A stretch of 64,000 nt of DNA from Glebionis coronaria (lineage: Eukaryota > Streptophyta > Magnoliopsida > Asterales > Asteraceae): contig CM046878.1 in assembly GCA_025667525.1 (NCBI GenBank), positions 519,506,274-519,570,273 of the forward strand. The letters are read 5' to 3'. Shown here in pieces: positions 46,601-57,654 of this stretch (positions within the stretch are counted from its first letter, which is position 1; every line of letters begins with the position of its first letter). The notes under the pieces were generated by a model. It was not told the origin of the DNA and did not search any database. It was given only the letters and a program-made list of their open reading frames with translations. Position numbers and translations under genes: made by a program.

Positions 46601-48817
46601 CGATTTTGGATTTGTTGAAGAAAGAGAAGCTTTAGCCAAGTTTTCGAAGTGTGAATTTTGGTTGGAATCTATGCAGTTTCTTGGGCATGTGATTGACAAC
46701 AAAGGTGTTCGTGTAGATCCTGCCAAGATTGAAGCTATCAAATATTGGTCGGTACTAACAACGCCGACTGAAGTTTGTTAATTTCTAGGTTTAGCGGGAT
46801 ATTATCAAAGGTTTATCGAAGGATTTTTGTTGACCGCAAAGTCTTTGACTAAGTTGACTGATAAGAATAGAGAGTTTGTGTGAGGACAAGATGAAGAGAC
46901 CGCTTTCAAAACTCTTAAAGAAAAGCTGTGTTCTGCACCGATTATATCGTCACGTGAAGGATCTGAAGATTTCATGGTCTGTTGTGATGCGTCTCACAAG
47001 GGCTATGGAGCGGTATTGATGCAGCGCGAGAAGGTGATCGCATATGCGTCAAGACAACTGAGAAAGCATGAGGAGAACTATACGACTCATGACTTGGAAC
47101 TTGGAGCTGTTGTTTTTGCTTTGAAGTTGTGGAGACATTATTTGTATGGAACCAAGTGTGTGGTGTTCACTGACCACAATAGTTTACAACACATAATGGA
47201 TCAAAAAGAGTTGAATATGCGACAAAGGAGATGGGTTGAGTTACTGAGTGATTATGACTACGAGATTCGTTACCACTCTGGTAAAGCGAATGTGGTAGCT
47301 GACGCGCTTAGTAGGAAGGAAAGGGAAAAGCCGCTGAGAGTTAGGGCTTTGGTGATGACTGAAAATGTTGACTTGACCGAGTTGATATTGAAAGCTCAAG
47401 CAAATGGTTTGTTGAGGAAGAATGTTGAGAAAGATAATTTGAGAAGAATGATGAAGCCGTTGTTTGAAGTAAGGTCGAGTGGGATGAGATATTTTGATAA
47501 TAGAATCTGGTTACCTTTGTGTTCACCTGATAAAGGAGCACAAGGAGTGCGAGATTTGATGATGAATGAATCCCACAAGACGAATTATTCGATACATCCT
47601 GGATCGGATAAGATGTATCATGATTTGAAGAAAGTGTATTGGTGGCCGAATATGAAGGCAGATATTGCGCGATACGTTAGTAAGTGTTTAACTTGTGCGA
47701 AGGTTAAGGCTGAACACAAGAGACCATCTGGATTATTGGTTCAACCTGAGATTCCCGAATGGAAGTGGGAGAAGATTGCTATGGATTTCGTAACAGGTTT
47801 ACCTAGAACTGCTAGTGGTTGTGATATGATATGGGTGATTGTGGACTGATTGACTAAATCTGTACACTTTTTGCCTATAAAGAAGACGAATAGTATGGGG
47901 AAGTTTGCTGAGGTGTATGTGAAAGAGATTGTTTGTCGTCATGGAGTGCCATGGTCGATTATTTCGGATCATGACAGTCGGTTTACTTCGGAATTTTGGA
48001 GATCTCTTCAACGTGCTATGGGCACTGAGTTGAGTTTGAGTACTGCTTATCATCCCGAAACCGATGGCCAAAGTGAAAGGCCTATACAAACGTTGGAGGA
48101 CATGCTCCGAGCATGTGTGATAGACTTTGGTGGTAGTTGGAAGCCTCATTTGCCTTTAGTAGAATTTTCATATAACAAAAGTTATCAGGCGAGTATTAAG
48201 GTTGCACCGTTTGAAGCGTTGTATGGGCGTAAATGTAGATCTCCAGTGTGTTGGAGCGAAGTAGGGGAAAGTCAACTGACTGGACCTGAAATGATTTTTG
48301 AGACTACCGAGAAGATTGTGCAAATCAAGAATCGATTATTAGCTGCGAGAAGCCGACAGAAGAGTTATGCCGATAATCGTAGGAAGCCTTTGGAATTTGA
48401 GATTGGAGACATGGTTATGCTTAAGATATCGTCATGGAAAGGTGTGATTCGTTTGGGAAGAGAGGAAAGTTGAGTCTGAGGTATATTGGACCATTCAACA
48501 TTGTTAAACGAATTGGACCGGTTGCATATAAATTGAAGTTGTCAGTTGAACTTAGTGTTTTTCATAACACGTTTCACGTGTCGAACTTGGAGAAGTGCTT
48601 AGCGAACCAAGAATTGGTGATTCCTTCGGATGAGATACGACTTGACGATAACTTGCATTTTATTGAGGAACCAGTGTAGATTATGGATCGAGAGGTTAAG
48701 AAGCTGAAGCATAGTATGATTCCGATTGTGAAGGTACGATGGAATTCTAGACATGGACCAAAATTCACGTGGGAGCGTGAATATTTCTTCAAAGATAAGT
48801 ACCCTCATTTTTTTTAA
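43676..48817 (+). pseudogene. gag-pol: Element C gag-pol, multiply disrupted
   Basis: Gag starts MPPKLTTTTVNNM and is split by the hAT-like element at 43817-44511. It resumes with CGPTQFRGTGGALEL and RWIEKIESVFEI. Knuckles at 45229-45400: CGKCGKAGHKTVEC is complete, CFGCGERGHKQRNS lacks the last Cys. Protease DSG reads DSD (VLLDSDLDRSF). RT (46000-46640) has FIYDILIYS where FIDD is usual, so one catalytic Asp is lost. RNase H (46974-47330) has [19 protein letters not shown] and ADALSRK. Integrase has [30 protein letters not shown] and [10 protein letters not shown] chromodomain-like tail (VKVRWNSRHGPKFTWEREY) ends at 48817. Stops near 44665, 45169, 45802, 46438, 46779, 46881, 47847 and 48677; frameshifts near 46633 and 48455. 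Confidence 0.88.
43817..44511. mobile_element. hAT-like non-autonomous element in element C gag
   Basis: 695 bp, ends TAGGGGTGAGCATGGTTCGG and, inverted, TAGGGGTGTGCAAGAAACC. Flanked by 8-bp repeats acttatga (43809-43816) and acttatgc (44512-44519). Subterminal regions are dense in ggtttcggtt/aaccgaaac motifs on both strands, a common hAT pattern. No ORF of note. Removing it and one repeat joins the gag reading. Confidence 0.85.
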
Positions 48818-48869
48818 TGGTACGCAATGTGAGTATAAGAGGAGGCGAACGCCGGGACATCGTTCTCTT

Positions 48870-48882
48870 AAGGAGAGGAGGA
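48870..48882 (+). other. Element C polypurine tract
   Basis: aaggagaggagga directly before TGTAACACCCC of the 3' LTR. Confidence 0.82.
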
Positions 48883-51800
48883 TGTAACACCCCAAAGCCG
48901 AGGTCATTATTTAATCCTATTATACGTATATTTTTGAAAATTTTGAGATTTTTTATCGTGGAGTTATTTGACGGTTTAAGTTGAAACCAATAAACGAGGC
49001 TAAATTTCTACGTCTGACGATTTAAGAAGAATCGATAGTGAAGTCGATACCGACGGATGCCCATATTTATATTTTATTATCGATTGATCGATATTCGGAT
49101 TTTCGAGATTTTTATTTTTATTTACGTGTTAAGTTGATTCGGAACCATTTTTATTCTATTTCGTGTGAGATATAAATATGTTTTAGGAAGCCGGGACGAA
49201 TCCCGACTCCCACAAAAATTCAAAACCGACTAGTAAGTCGATTCCCGCTCTGTAGAAACTAGATTTGCCAAAAGGGACAAAAGATCGCCAAAATTTCACA
49301 TTGGTCCCTCCATTTTTATAAAGACAAACACCACAACACACACACTCATTTTTCTTTCAAAAAAATTTCACCCACTCCCTTTTTCCTCTATTTGACCATC
49401 GGCCACCCCCTCACCACCATAGCCACCACCAATTTTTTTGGTTTTTGATAAAACTAATCAAAGACCCACTTCTATAGCCCCACTGTAAGTGTTCTAATCT
49501 ATTTAAATCAAACATGCATTGAAATAATTTTTTCCAAAAGTTTGTGATTTTTAAAAATGGGGTTTTGATCAAATTAAACCATATGCATGTTTAGATTACA
49601 TGTTTATATTGATAACTGACTATTAAAACAAGATGGAAAAACATTTTCCTTGGTGTTTTTGTTCCTCAAAACCCAGTGGCAGATGCAGGATTTCAGGTTA
49701 TGTGTGGCACGATTTCTAGCTTGAATCACTTTACGAATAGTTAGAGCTCTATGCGTGGTGAAAAGCTCTTTATTTGGGCCTCACTAAATGCCATGTCATT
49801 GACCATCATAAAAGCATACATAAATTTGACATTCCTAAAAAAATATTTCTAGCTCCGCCATTATATGTTGTCGATTTGTCAAAATAAACTTGGCACGATT
49901 TTTGGCTCGACTGACTTCGCGAATACTTATTAGCGTCATTTGTCCATTTATTAAAACAAAACTAGTTTTTTTTTTCCGAATGTGGATATTCTAAACATAG
50001 TATAGTGATAATATAAAGCTTTAGAAATCATAAACAAACTCTTAAATGTCTACAAAATCATTATAACCATCCTTTTACAAATTAAAAGCCATAAGATAAA
50101 AAACAAGTTGATAGCCAAACATATACAGTAATATAATGGGAGAATTATACTAAAAGAAGTTACTATACAAACTAATAAAACAAATTAAAAAAAAATTAAA
50201 AACAAATTGAGAGGAAGTTACTTATTAATACAAGACAAAAGCAAGTTCTTACTACAAGAAAAATTAAACAAAAGGTTACACTAGTGTCATCTATTTATTT
50301 TTTTCCATTAAACACAGCTCAAACATCATTCACTAAATATGTGTGGCACTTTAAAAAAAACCACAAAATTCTCTACAAACTATAGTACGTCGTGGATGAC
50401 TATGTGTGGCATGTGCCACAGGTGGCCCGTAGGTAAATCCACCCCTGCCAAAATCCACGGCCCATATGGGGTGGTGTTCGATTTTTGGTTTTGATCCTAA
50501 TTGGTTATGGGTACATGTTTATAATCATGTTTTTGATGTTTGTAATAGATTAAATCATATTGCATGTGTAGTTTTTGAAATGGGTTATTGTGAATGATTG
50601 TTCATCCAAGTGATATAGGATGTTTAGGAAGTTTTATATTATTGATATGATGTTAGAATAGGTCTAGGAATCATTAGAAATGATTGGAATGGTGATTTGT
50701 TATGATTTTTAAAGTGTCATTTTTAATCAGAATGTTAAGGCTAGTTTTAGTGGTCTTAAGAGTTAGTCCAGGTCTTAAGGATTAAATATAGTTGTAGAGC
50801 TTCTTTTTATCTTCATTTTGATATAAGATAGAGCTTTTAACTCCACACGAGTCAAAAGTTATGTTAGTTTGAAGTTTTCGTGTACCGGGAGATGAAAGTC
50901 GACATAATCAGAAATTGTGTTCGATTTTAGGTCAAATCTCGGGGACTATAACTAGAGTTTTAAAAATGGTTGAGAGTTGTTCTTTAGCTCTAAACCTGGG
51001 ATTTAGAGTCTACTTTCAGACTTAGGAGTCAAATTTACAAGTGGTATAATTTAAATTAGTCAAAAAGGCCTTACAACGTGAAGGTACAAAACTGTCTGAA
51101 ACTTTGAGTTTAGTAATGTGACGAGCAGTGGGTCTTAGAAGAGAGAACTTTTTATGAAATTTTATATGGACTTTACAGGTTGTAAATGAATTTTACAAAT
51201 TTTCTCATAGTTTATGGTGATGTCTAAGTATAGGAATACAACCCATACATTTGAAATGTACCGGCAGAATTGTAAAATGAGTAATACTTTTAGTAAAGTA
51301 GAAAAATGGTACGAGTCTAGTAGTTATCACTTGTTAGGATTTTGGCGTGAGTTTTTAGAAGTCACAGTTGACTTTATTTGATTTTATTCAGTACCTAATA
51401 GTATAAAAATGAGTTGACTCATTACGCGTTTATTCGCTAGGTGTTGTGATCGAATTTCCCGGGCATCCTCATCGCCGGTGATCATCTTTCAATACTTCTA
51501 CATAAGGTGAGTCTATAGACTCGCTCTTTACTTATTTCAAAAGTTTTTACCCGCGAGGGGGATACATGCTATTTAAATGAAAATGAACATAAGTCATGAA
51601 TGATTGTTGGACCCGAATGTTGCCTTAAATTGTGTTGAGTACCTAGTTGCAAAAGTCCCTAATTTCATGAACCGTTAATTATTTGTCTAGTTCTTGTGTG
51701 AATTGGAAATATATGCTTATACAATTTGTGGTACTACGGGGTTGACGACCCAATTTGATACGAGATTTGTACGTTGAGTACCCTCTACGTACGGATATTT

Positions 51801-52427
51801 TGTATAAGAAATAAGGTATAATTGCAACCGATGCCTTTAGAAGGGGCATTGGTTTCAATGTGATCATGTCGGTCTACAGACGCGGGTGATTAAGTTAACG
51901 GATCGGTGTCATGAGCTTAAACACAATTATTAGCTATTGCTAAAGATAATAACTTTTAATAATAGATTGTTTGATCGATAACTCTATGAATGATCGTGAA
52001 TGAATTTTATACACTTATGTTCAAATGTGATTGTAAAACCTATAGATTTCGCTCAACATTATTTGTCGACCCTTTTAAGCATGTGTTTTAGGTAATCGAG
52101 GCTAGGATGTGGCGGAGCATGCAAGGGAATGTTGTTGTGGCTTTTGTGGTCTATTTGGTTTCCTCCCTTTTATTCAAACACTTAAGTCTTATTTTGTTTA
52201 AAGTGTATGAACATGGTAATTTTGTTGAGATTCAGTGGGGACCTAAACGCAACTCTGTTGTAACTTTTTGGGTTGGAAAACTACTTAGACTTTGTTGTTG
52301 TACATTTTTATTAATGTAAATTTTTCAACGTCTCTTTTGAGTCGTTCGATATAACTAGTGTGTGATGATAACTGCTTAGCACCCAAATATTGTATTTCCG
52401 TTGCGCATATGATTTGGGGGTGTTAAA
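48883..52427 (+). repeat. Element C 3' LTR with hAT-like insertion
   Basis: 3545 bp including the insert at 49674-50447. Without insert and duplication it is about 2763 bp, similar to the left copy (2781). Predicted intron at 51507-52091. Confidence 0.88.
49674..50447. mobile_element. hAT-like non-autonomous element in element C 3' LTR
   Basis: 774 bp absent from the left LTR. Ends CAGTGGCAGATGCA and, inverted, CAGGGGTGGATTTA, an imperfect terminal inverted repeat. Flanked by 8-bp repeats tcaaaacc (49666-49673) and ccaaaatc (50448-50455); the empty site in the left LTR reads ccaaaacc. Inside, a phrase like gtggcacgatttctagc...ctgacttcgcgaata occurs twice (49703 and 49890). No ORF of note. 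Confidence 0.85.
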
Positions 52428-55400
52428 AGAGTGGTAAAACATGAATGGAGAACAGTTATGAATAAGTCATTATAAAACATAAACAAGTTATAAAGTATGC
52501 TGTAAAGACGTAATAATACCTAATAATGGCAAGAACAAACCATGCAAAGCTAAGTACAAGCAATTATACATAATAGTCTAGATCACCACCTAGAAAATTT
52601 GATAAATAATATTTCAAGCAATGTAACTACATAAAATCCATGTATTATTATCAAAAACAATGTACTAATTACAATCCAACATATAAAGGAAAGTTAATTG
52701 ATCCCAAAATGCTAATATTCACTAATCCAAGACTAATTACAAGTTAAGACCTAGTAACCAAGATTAGCATATAAAATCCATTATACATTGAATTAGAGTC
52801 TAATCTTTTACCACAAATTATAAAACTCAACTACATATCATATTAAGATTATATATTCATTTCAAGTCAAGTTACAAGTTGGTAAAGCATAAAATACAAG
52901 TTATCAAAGCATAGGATCTTAAGCTCCCTTAATCAACCCTAGAATATGATCAATCTATATAAACCCTCAAACTAAGAATGTAGAACCCATAGAAGACATA
53001 AACATATCATATAAGCCCTTGAATAAGAATACATAAGGATTTAAACACTAATTACCCAAGTTAGAGAATCATTAGGATTAATGACCTGAAAACCTTAATA
53101 TTAAGAAATCTACATAGAATCACTACCTAGTTCTTTTTGGACAAGTCTATAAATATTTATAGAAATTCATTAATGTTATAAGATTATATTAAGAAAAAGT
53201 ACAAGTACCCTAATGCACAAGGTACAAGATTTTAATGCACGACTTGTAAATTAGGTCAAAAATGTATTTTCAATCTTTAGACATGTTTACCTAAACTAAA
53301 CCCTTAAAACAAGTGTAAGAACTTATTGGACACGTAAAAACCAATGTATAAGACCTAAACTAAGTTTACATCAGTAGTGAATTGAAGGATAAAGCCTTTT
53401 ACTAAGATTTAACCCTAGATCATTAGAAAACCCTAATCTACAAATGTATATTTCCCATTTTCACATCAAACCTTTGTTAAACTTTAAAACAAGGACCCAA
53501 ATCTCTTAAATAGAATGTCTAAGCCCTAATTAAGCCCTAATCATTCACTAATCACTTTCCCAAGTCTTTAATCACCAAAAACACAAACCATAAGTTATAA
53601 GCCCTAGAAATAGAATCCAGTTTTGTAATTTTCCTCCAAAACTCAATTTCAAACCATTTCCCTCCATTACAAGTTTTAAAAACTGATATTTATCAATCCT
53701 AAGATATTTTAGGAGTGTTAAAAGTAGGTGTATCATCTCTTTTCTTGATACACATCACCATTCTTATCTATATGTTGTCGTGACACATTTTGAACCACAA
53801 GGAAGGATTAGATCAAACCTAGAGTCTAATAAATTGTGTAGACCTTCAATAGACTCCTTTAGTCAGTAGTATATCTATCTTACACGTTCTAAGCCTTAAC
53901 TTGGATCCTAAGTGTTGAAAACATTATAAATAGGGGTGAACTCCCATTGTTAGAACTTGCACCCCGTTTCCTTTATATCTCCTACCCATTCTTCATATCC
54001 ACCTCTATATACGTCTTAGAACATCCCAAAAGACCAAAAACCAGGTCTAGAAGGTATCCATTGAAGCTCTTGAAGCTTTGATAGCAAGTTGTGTTCATAA
54101 GAAGCCATAAGGAGCCATTTTGGAGCTACCTAGGTGAAATCTATGTTAACCAAGATTTGATCTTGTTATAAATATTATTTAGAGTTTTTATAATGCCAAA
54201 ATTATGTTAGAAAGATAATCTAAAAGAAACTAAGTCATTTCATCATTTTAAATGAAATTTATAAGTTAAAGATGTTTTAAAACCCTAGTTTTGTAATCTA
54301 CATAAAATAATAAGCAAAAATCCATTTCAAAAGCTTATAATTCTGAAGAAATGTTGTTATTATGATTATAAATGTGTTCATAAAACTTTTTTTCAAATCC
54401 TAGATCATTTGGATCATTTTTGAGCTTGTTATGTGATTTTTACAAGTTCAGGGACTAAAACTATCAATTTTGAAACTATTTAACATTTTGGACCAAAAGT
54501 GTCATTTTATGAAATTATAAGATATAAGAATAAACGTTGGAAATTTTTAGGCCCTAAGGTTAAATATTAAAGGTCTAAATTGCAATTTATGAAACTATAT
54601 ACTTTAGGGGTTAAAAGTGTCATTATGCCAAAGTGTAACAAAAAGGACTATTTTTGCCAACTTTGAAACTAAAGAAGATTGATCATGAATATTAAGAAGT
54701 AATTAAAGTATCATGTTAGTAGGAAAGTTTGTACAAAGATGTTCCATCTCGATATTATGTTCTGACTGATTGGTTGGGTTTACGATTTAAAGTGCCCTCG
54801 CTTCTCAAACATTTATAGAATGGCTTCTGAATATGATGGCCCGAAAAATGGTACTAGAATTACAATCAAATAATAATTAGAGAAAATAACCAAATACTTA
54901 AAGAGATTAATCAAAATATTAAAAAACTTAATACCATACCAATTATGTTAAAACAGGTTGGTGTGAGACCACGTTCTTGTTTGTTAGCTCAAGTTGATCT
55001 GTGTGACATAAACCAACAAGATTACTAGACATAAGGTGAGTTCATAGCCTCACTAAAGTGTACTAATTTCAAATGATTTCAAAACCCGTAAGGGGGATAT
55101 ATGCTAAATTGGAATACAAGTATTTTTGGTATGCTTTCCAGATATGATTCATTGACACTATGTTTACTGCTGCCTATGAAAGTCCCTTTTTAATTGTGAA
55201 CCGCTAATCATTTCTTGGAATGAGTGCTAATATCGTAAATAGTACTATTGGAGACTGACATCTCTTGTCTGGGTAAGTCGCACTTGCTAGCACCTTAGTG
55301 GTCAAACATGCATACTTTATGTTCCTAATAAGGATAGTTTGGCAGACTTCCTTAGAAGGGCAAATTGTTGGTTCCTATGTCTAGTCGCGGTATCATGAGC

Positions 55401-55831
55401 TTAGTGCAATTAAATCATCATTTTATTCAAACTTACGAGCAAATAACAACGTAGCTCAGGAAAAAGGATCTTGTATTCAAACTGATTTTAAAACCTATGA
55501 ATTCACTCAACCTTTGTATTGACTTTAAGCATATATTTCAGGTATTGAAATTAATAGCATGGAGCAGCATACTAATGACGTGGAGAGATATAAACTTGGA
55601 AGATTTTGTCATTTAAACCTATTTTCTAGATCTCGGGAACCTGTTATGTACAGCGTATGTACAGTTGTTTTATTGAAAATCTCTGATTTTGAATGATAAA
55701 TTTATAAAGAATAAATGAAGTTTATTTAAACACTCGTTTGAGCTGTTTTCTATCACTTAGCTTTCATATTATGAAGTAATGCCCCTAAAAATATTACTTC
55801 GTTGCGTCAAGGTAAAAATGGGGGTGTTACA

Positions 55832-56230
55832 ATTACGAAATCTGTCACATGTCACAATAATTCAGTTATTGCGGAATCTTCAATATCTCGCAATAAATCA
55901 GTTATTGCGGAATCATTATTGCGGATATCAAGTTATTGCGAGATCTTTGAGCCAAACATCTATAGACTTAGCCACTACCTAGACTAGTTTCATTCCATAG
56001 TTAAAAAAAAGAGTTAAAATTTTTACGTCTTCTTATTTCAAATTTTTTCCATACTAGTTTTTGGCTATTCTAACTCGATTTCAAAATTTGGCAATTCGAA
56101 AAATTTTTGGATTATTTTATCGGATTGAGGTATTTTTTCGGACTGGGAAATTTTGGCAAAGTTTAATTTTTTGAGAATCCGAACCGCGCTTTCTACGAAT
56201 TGAGATCCTAGTTTACACACGATTTCTACA
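55832..56230 (+). repeat. Right part of the attgcgaa repeat and leader of element F
   Basis: 55832-55945 continues the repeat seen at 5866-6101 with ttattgcggaatc phrases. The rest is T-rich leader up to the gag ATG at 56231. No primer binding site was found, so the exact structure of the 5' end of element F is unclear. Confidence 0.55.
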
Positions 56231-57654
56231 ATGACGTCTCAACAAGACATTTATGCTGTGGGTACTGAGAATCGCCCTCCCGTGCTTACCAAGGAGAACT
56301 ACACTACATGGGCTAGTTGTCTTCTTTGTTCTGTAAAATGTAAACCATTGGAAAAGTTGATTGTAAACTCTATCCAAAAAGGTCCATATGTTAAAAGAAC
56401 CATTACTGTGCCTAGGGATCCCACGAGTGCTAACCCAGTGGTGGACTCAAGTCATGAGCAAACGGATGAAGAATTAACTAAAGCCGAATCCAAACAACTC
56501 GACGCTGATGATCAAGCAATTCAAGTAATTCTTATGGGACTTCCCAAAGATGTTTATGTTGTTGCCGATATTGTGAAACCGCACACGAGATGTGGCTTAG
56601 GCTCCAGAAAATGATGAAAGGGAGCGAAATTGGTTTACAAGAAAAAGAGACTAAGTTGCTTCGTGAATGGGAGAAATTTACGTCTACTGAAGGGGAACAA
56701 ACTGAACCTTATTATCATCGGTTTTCAACCCTTATGAATAACCTTAGAAGAAGCAAACAAGAACCTGCACAAATTGCTGCGAACATCAAATTTCTTGATA
56801 ATCTTCCATCTGAATGGTCACGATATGTCGCTCTCGTCAATCAAACCAAGGATCTTCATGTCGTGGACTACACTCAAGTATATGATTTTTTAAAGATGGA
56901 TCAAGATGAAGAAAATGAAGTTCGGGTTGAAAGACGTGCCAAAACACAAGATCCATTGGCTTTTATGGCAAACTCTCCGTCATCTATGTCATATCCCATG
57001 GTACCCTACCATCAACCCTCCTCGAGTAACTTCATGCCACAACAACAACAACAACTCACCTCTTATGGATATCAACTTCCTGCTGCTGTGAACTACTTGC
57101 AACAACCCATTGATTGCTTTGATGACATCACCGATCCTAGTCATGTGATTTATACTGGTCATGCACTTCTTGCAAAGGCATTCAAATTCAAAATTAATCC
57201 CATCAACAACAATCAGAGAATCTCCTCCAACACTAGAAATAGGCAGATTGCTCAACCTTTCATGAATGCGAATCAATATTGCCAATTGGTCGTTGGAGGG
57301 AACACATGGACTCAGTTTCAACAATATGGTGTTCAGAATGTGGGAAATCAGTATGGTCAAAATGTAGGGCACCTTGTTGGGAATGTAGGTAACTAGTATG
57401 GACAAAACCATGGTCAGAATCAGGGAGTTCAGGATGTGGGTAATCAGAATAGGGTAATTGTTGTGCCAGCGGTTGGTAATCAGATGGGAAATATTATGGC
57501 TCTAAGGGCTAAAAATACTGGTACGGGTAATGGAAACAACAATCGTCAGGTTCAGTGCTACAACTGCAAGGGATTTGGGCATTATGCTCGTGATTGCACA
57601 ACCAAAAAGAAGAGGGATGTTGTGTATCTTCAGAATCAACTTCTCATCTCATAA
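56231..57654 (+). pseudogene. gag: Element F gag
   Basis: ATG at 56231; frameshift near 56568 and stop at 57394. Motifs: ENRPPVLTKENYTTWASCLL at the start (UBN2-type gag N-terminus), DDQAIQVILMGLP, then in the next frame HEMWLRLQKMMKG, LREWEKFTSTEGE, SEWSRYVALVNQTKDLH. A Gln/Asn/Gly-rich stretch precedes the zinc knuckle CYNCKGFGHYARDC (57558-57599), which is complete. Confidence 0.85.

Larger units (their letters stand above)
39264..52427 (+). mobile_element. Element C: Tekay/Del-like chromovirus, decayed, with two hAT-like insertions
   Basis: LTRs 39264-42044 and 48883-52427 start TGTAACACCCC and end GGGGGTGTTAAA or GGGGGTGTGAAA. Between them lie a mutated Met-type primer site, an extra coiled-coil ORF, gag-pol, and a purine tract. 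The C-terminal chromodomain-like sequence and RT/integrase style place it among chromoviruses close to Tekay/Del. It has many stops, two frameshifts and catalytic losses. It sits in element A's right LTR. Confidence 0.9.
6102..55831 (+). mobile_element. Element A: gag-only Gypsy-type LTR retrotransposon, interrupted by elements B and C
   Basis: Two long LTRs (6102-9779; 38985-39263 plus 52433-55831) both total 3678 bases once element C is removed. Between them lie a Met-type primer site, a coiled-coil ORF, a gag with a zinc-knuckle-like tail, and a purine-rich tract. Without element B the internal region is about 3.3 kb and contains no protease, RT, RNase H or integrase. This matches the class called TR-GAG, non-autonomous elements that keep only gag. 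Its gag style, LTR 3' end (GGGGGTGTTACA), purine tract and leader layout resemble the chromovirus C, so a C-like element is a plausible source of enzymes; that is inference. The LTR begins TA rather than TG in both copies. Confidence 0.85.
38985..55831 (+). repeat. Element A 3' LTR, split by element C
   Basis: Parts 38985-39263 and 52433-55831, total 3678 bases, the same as the left LTR. TATA box at 53924-53933, predicted intron at 55036-55541, end gggggtgttaca at 55831. Confidence 0.88.
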
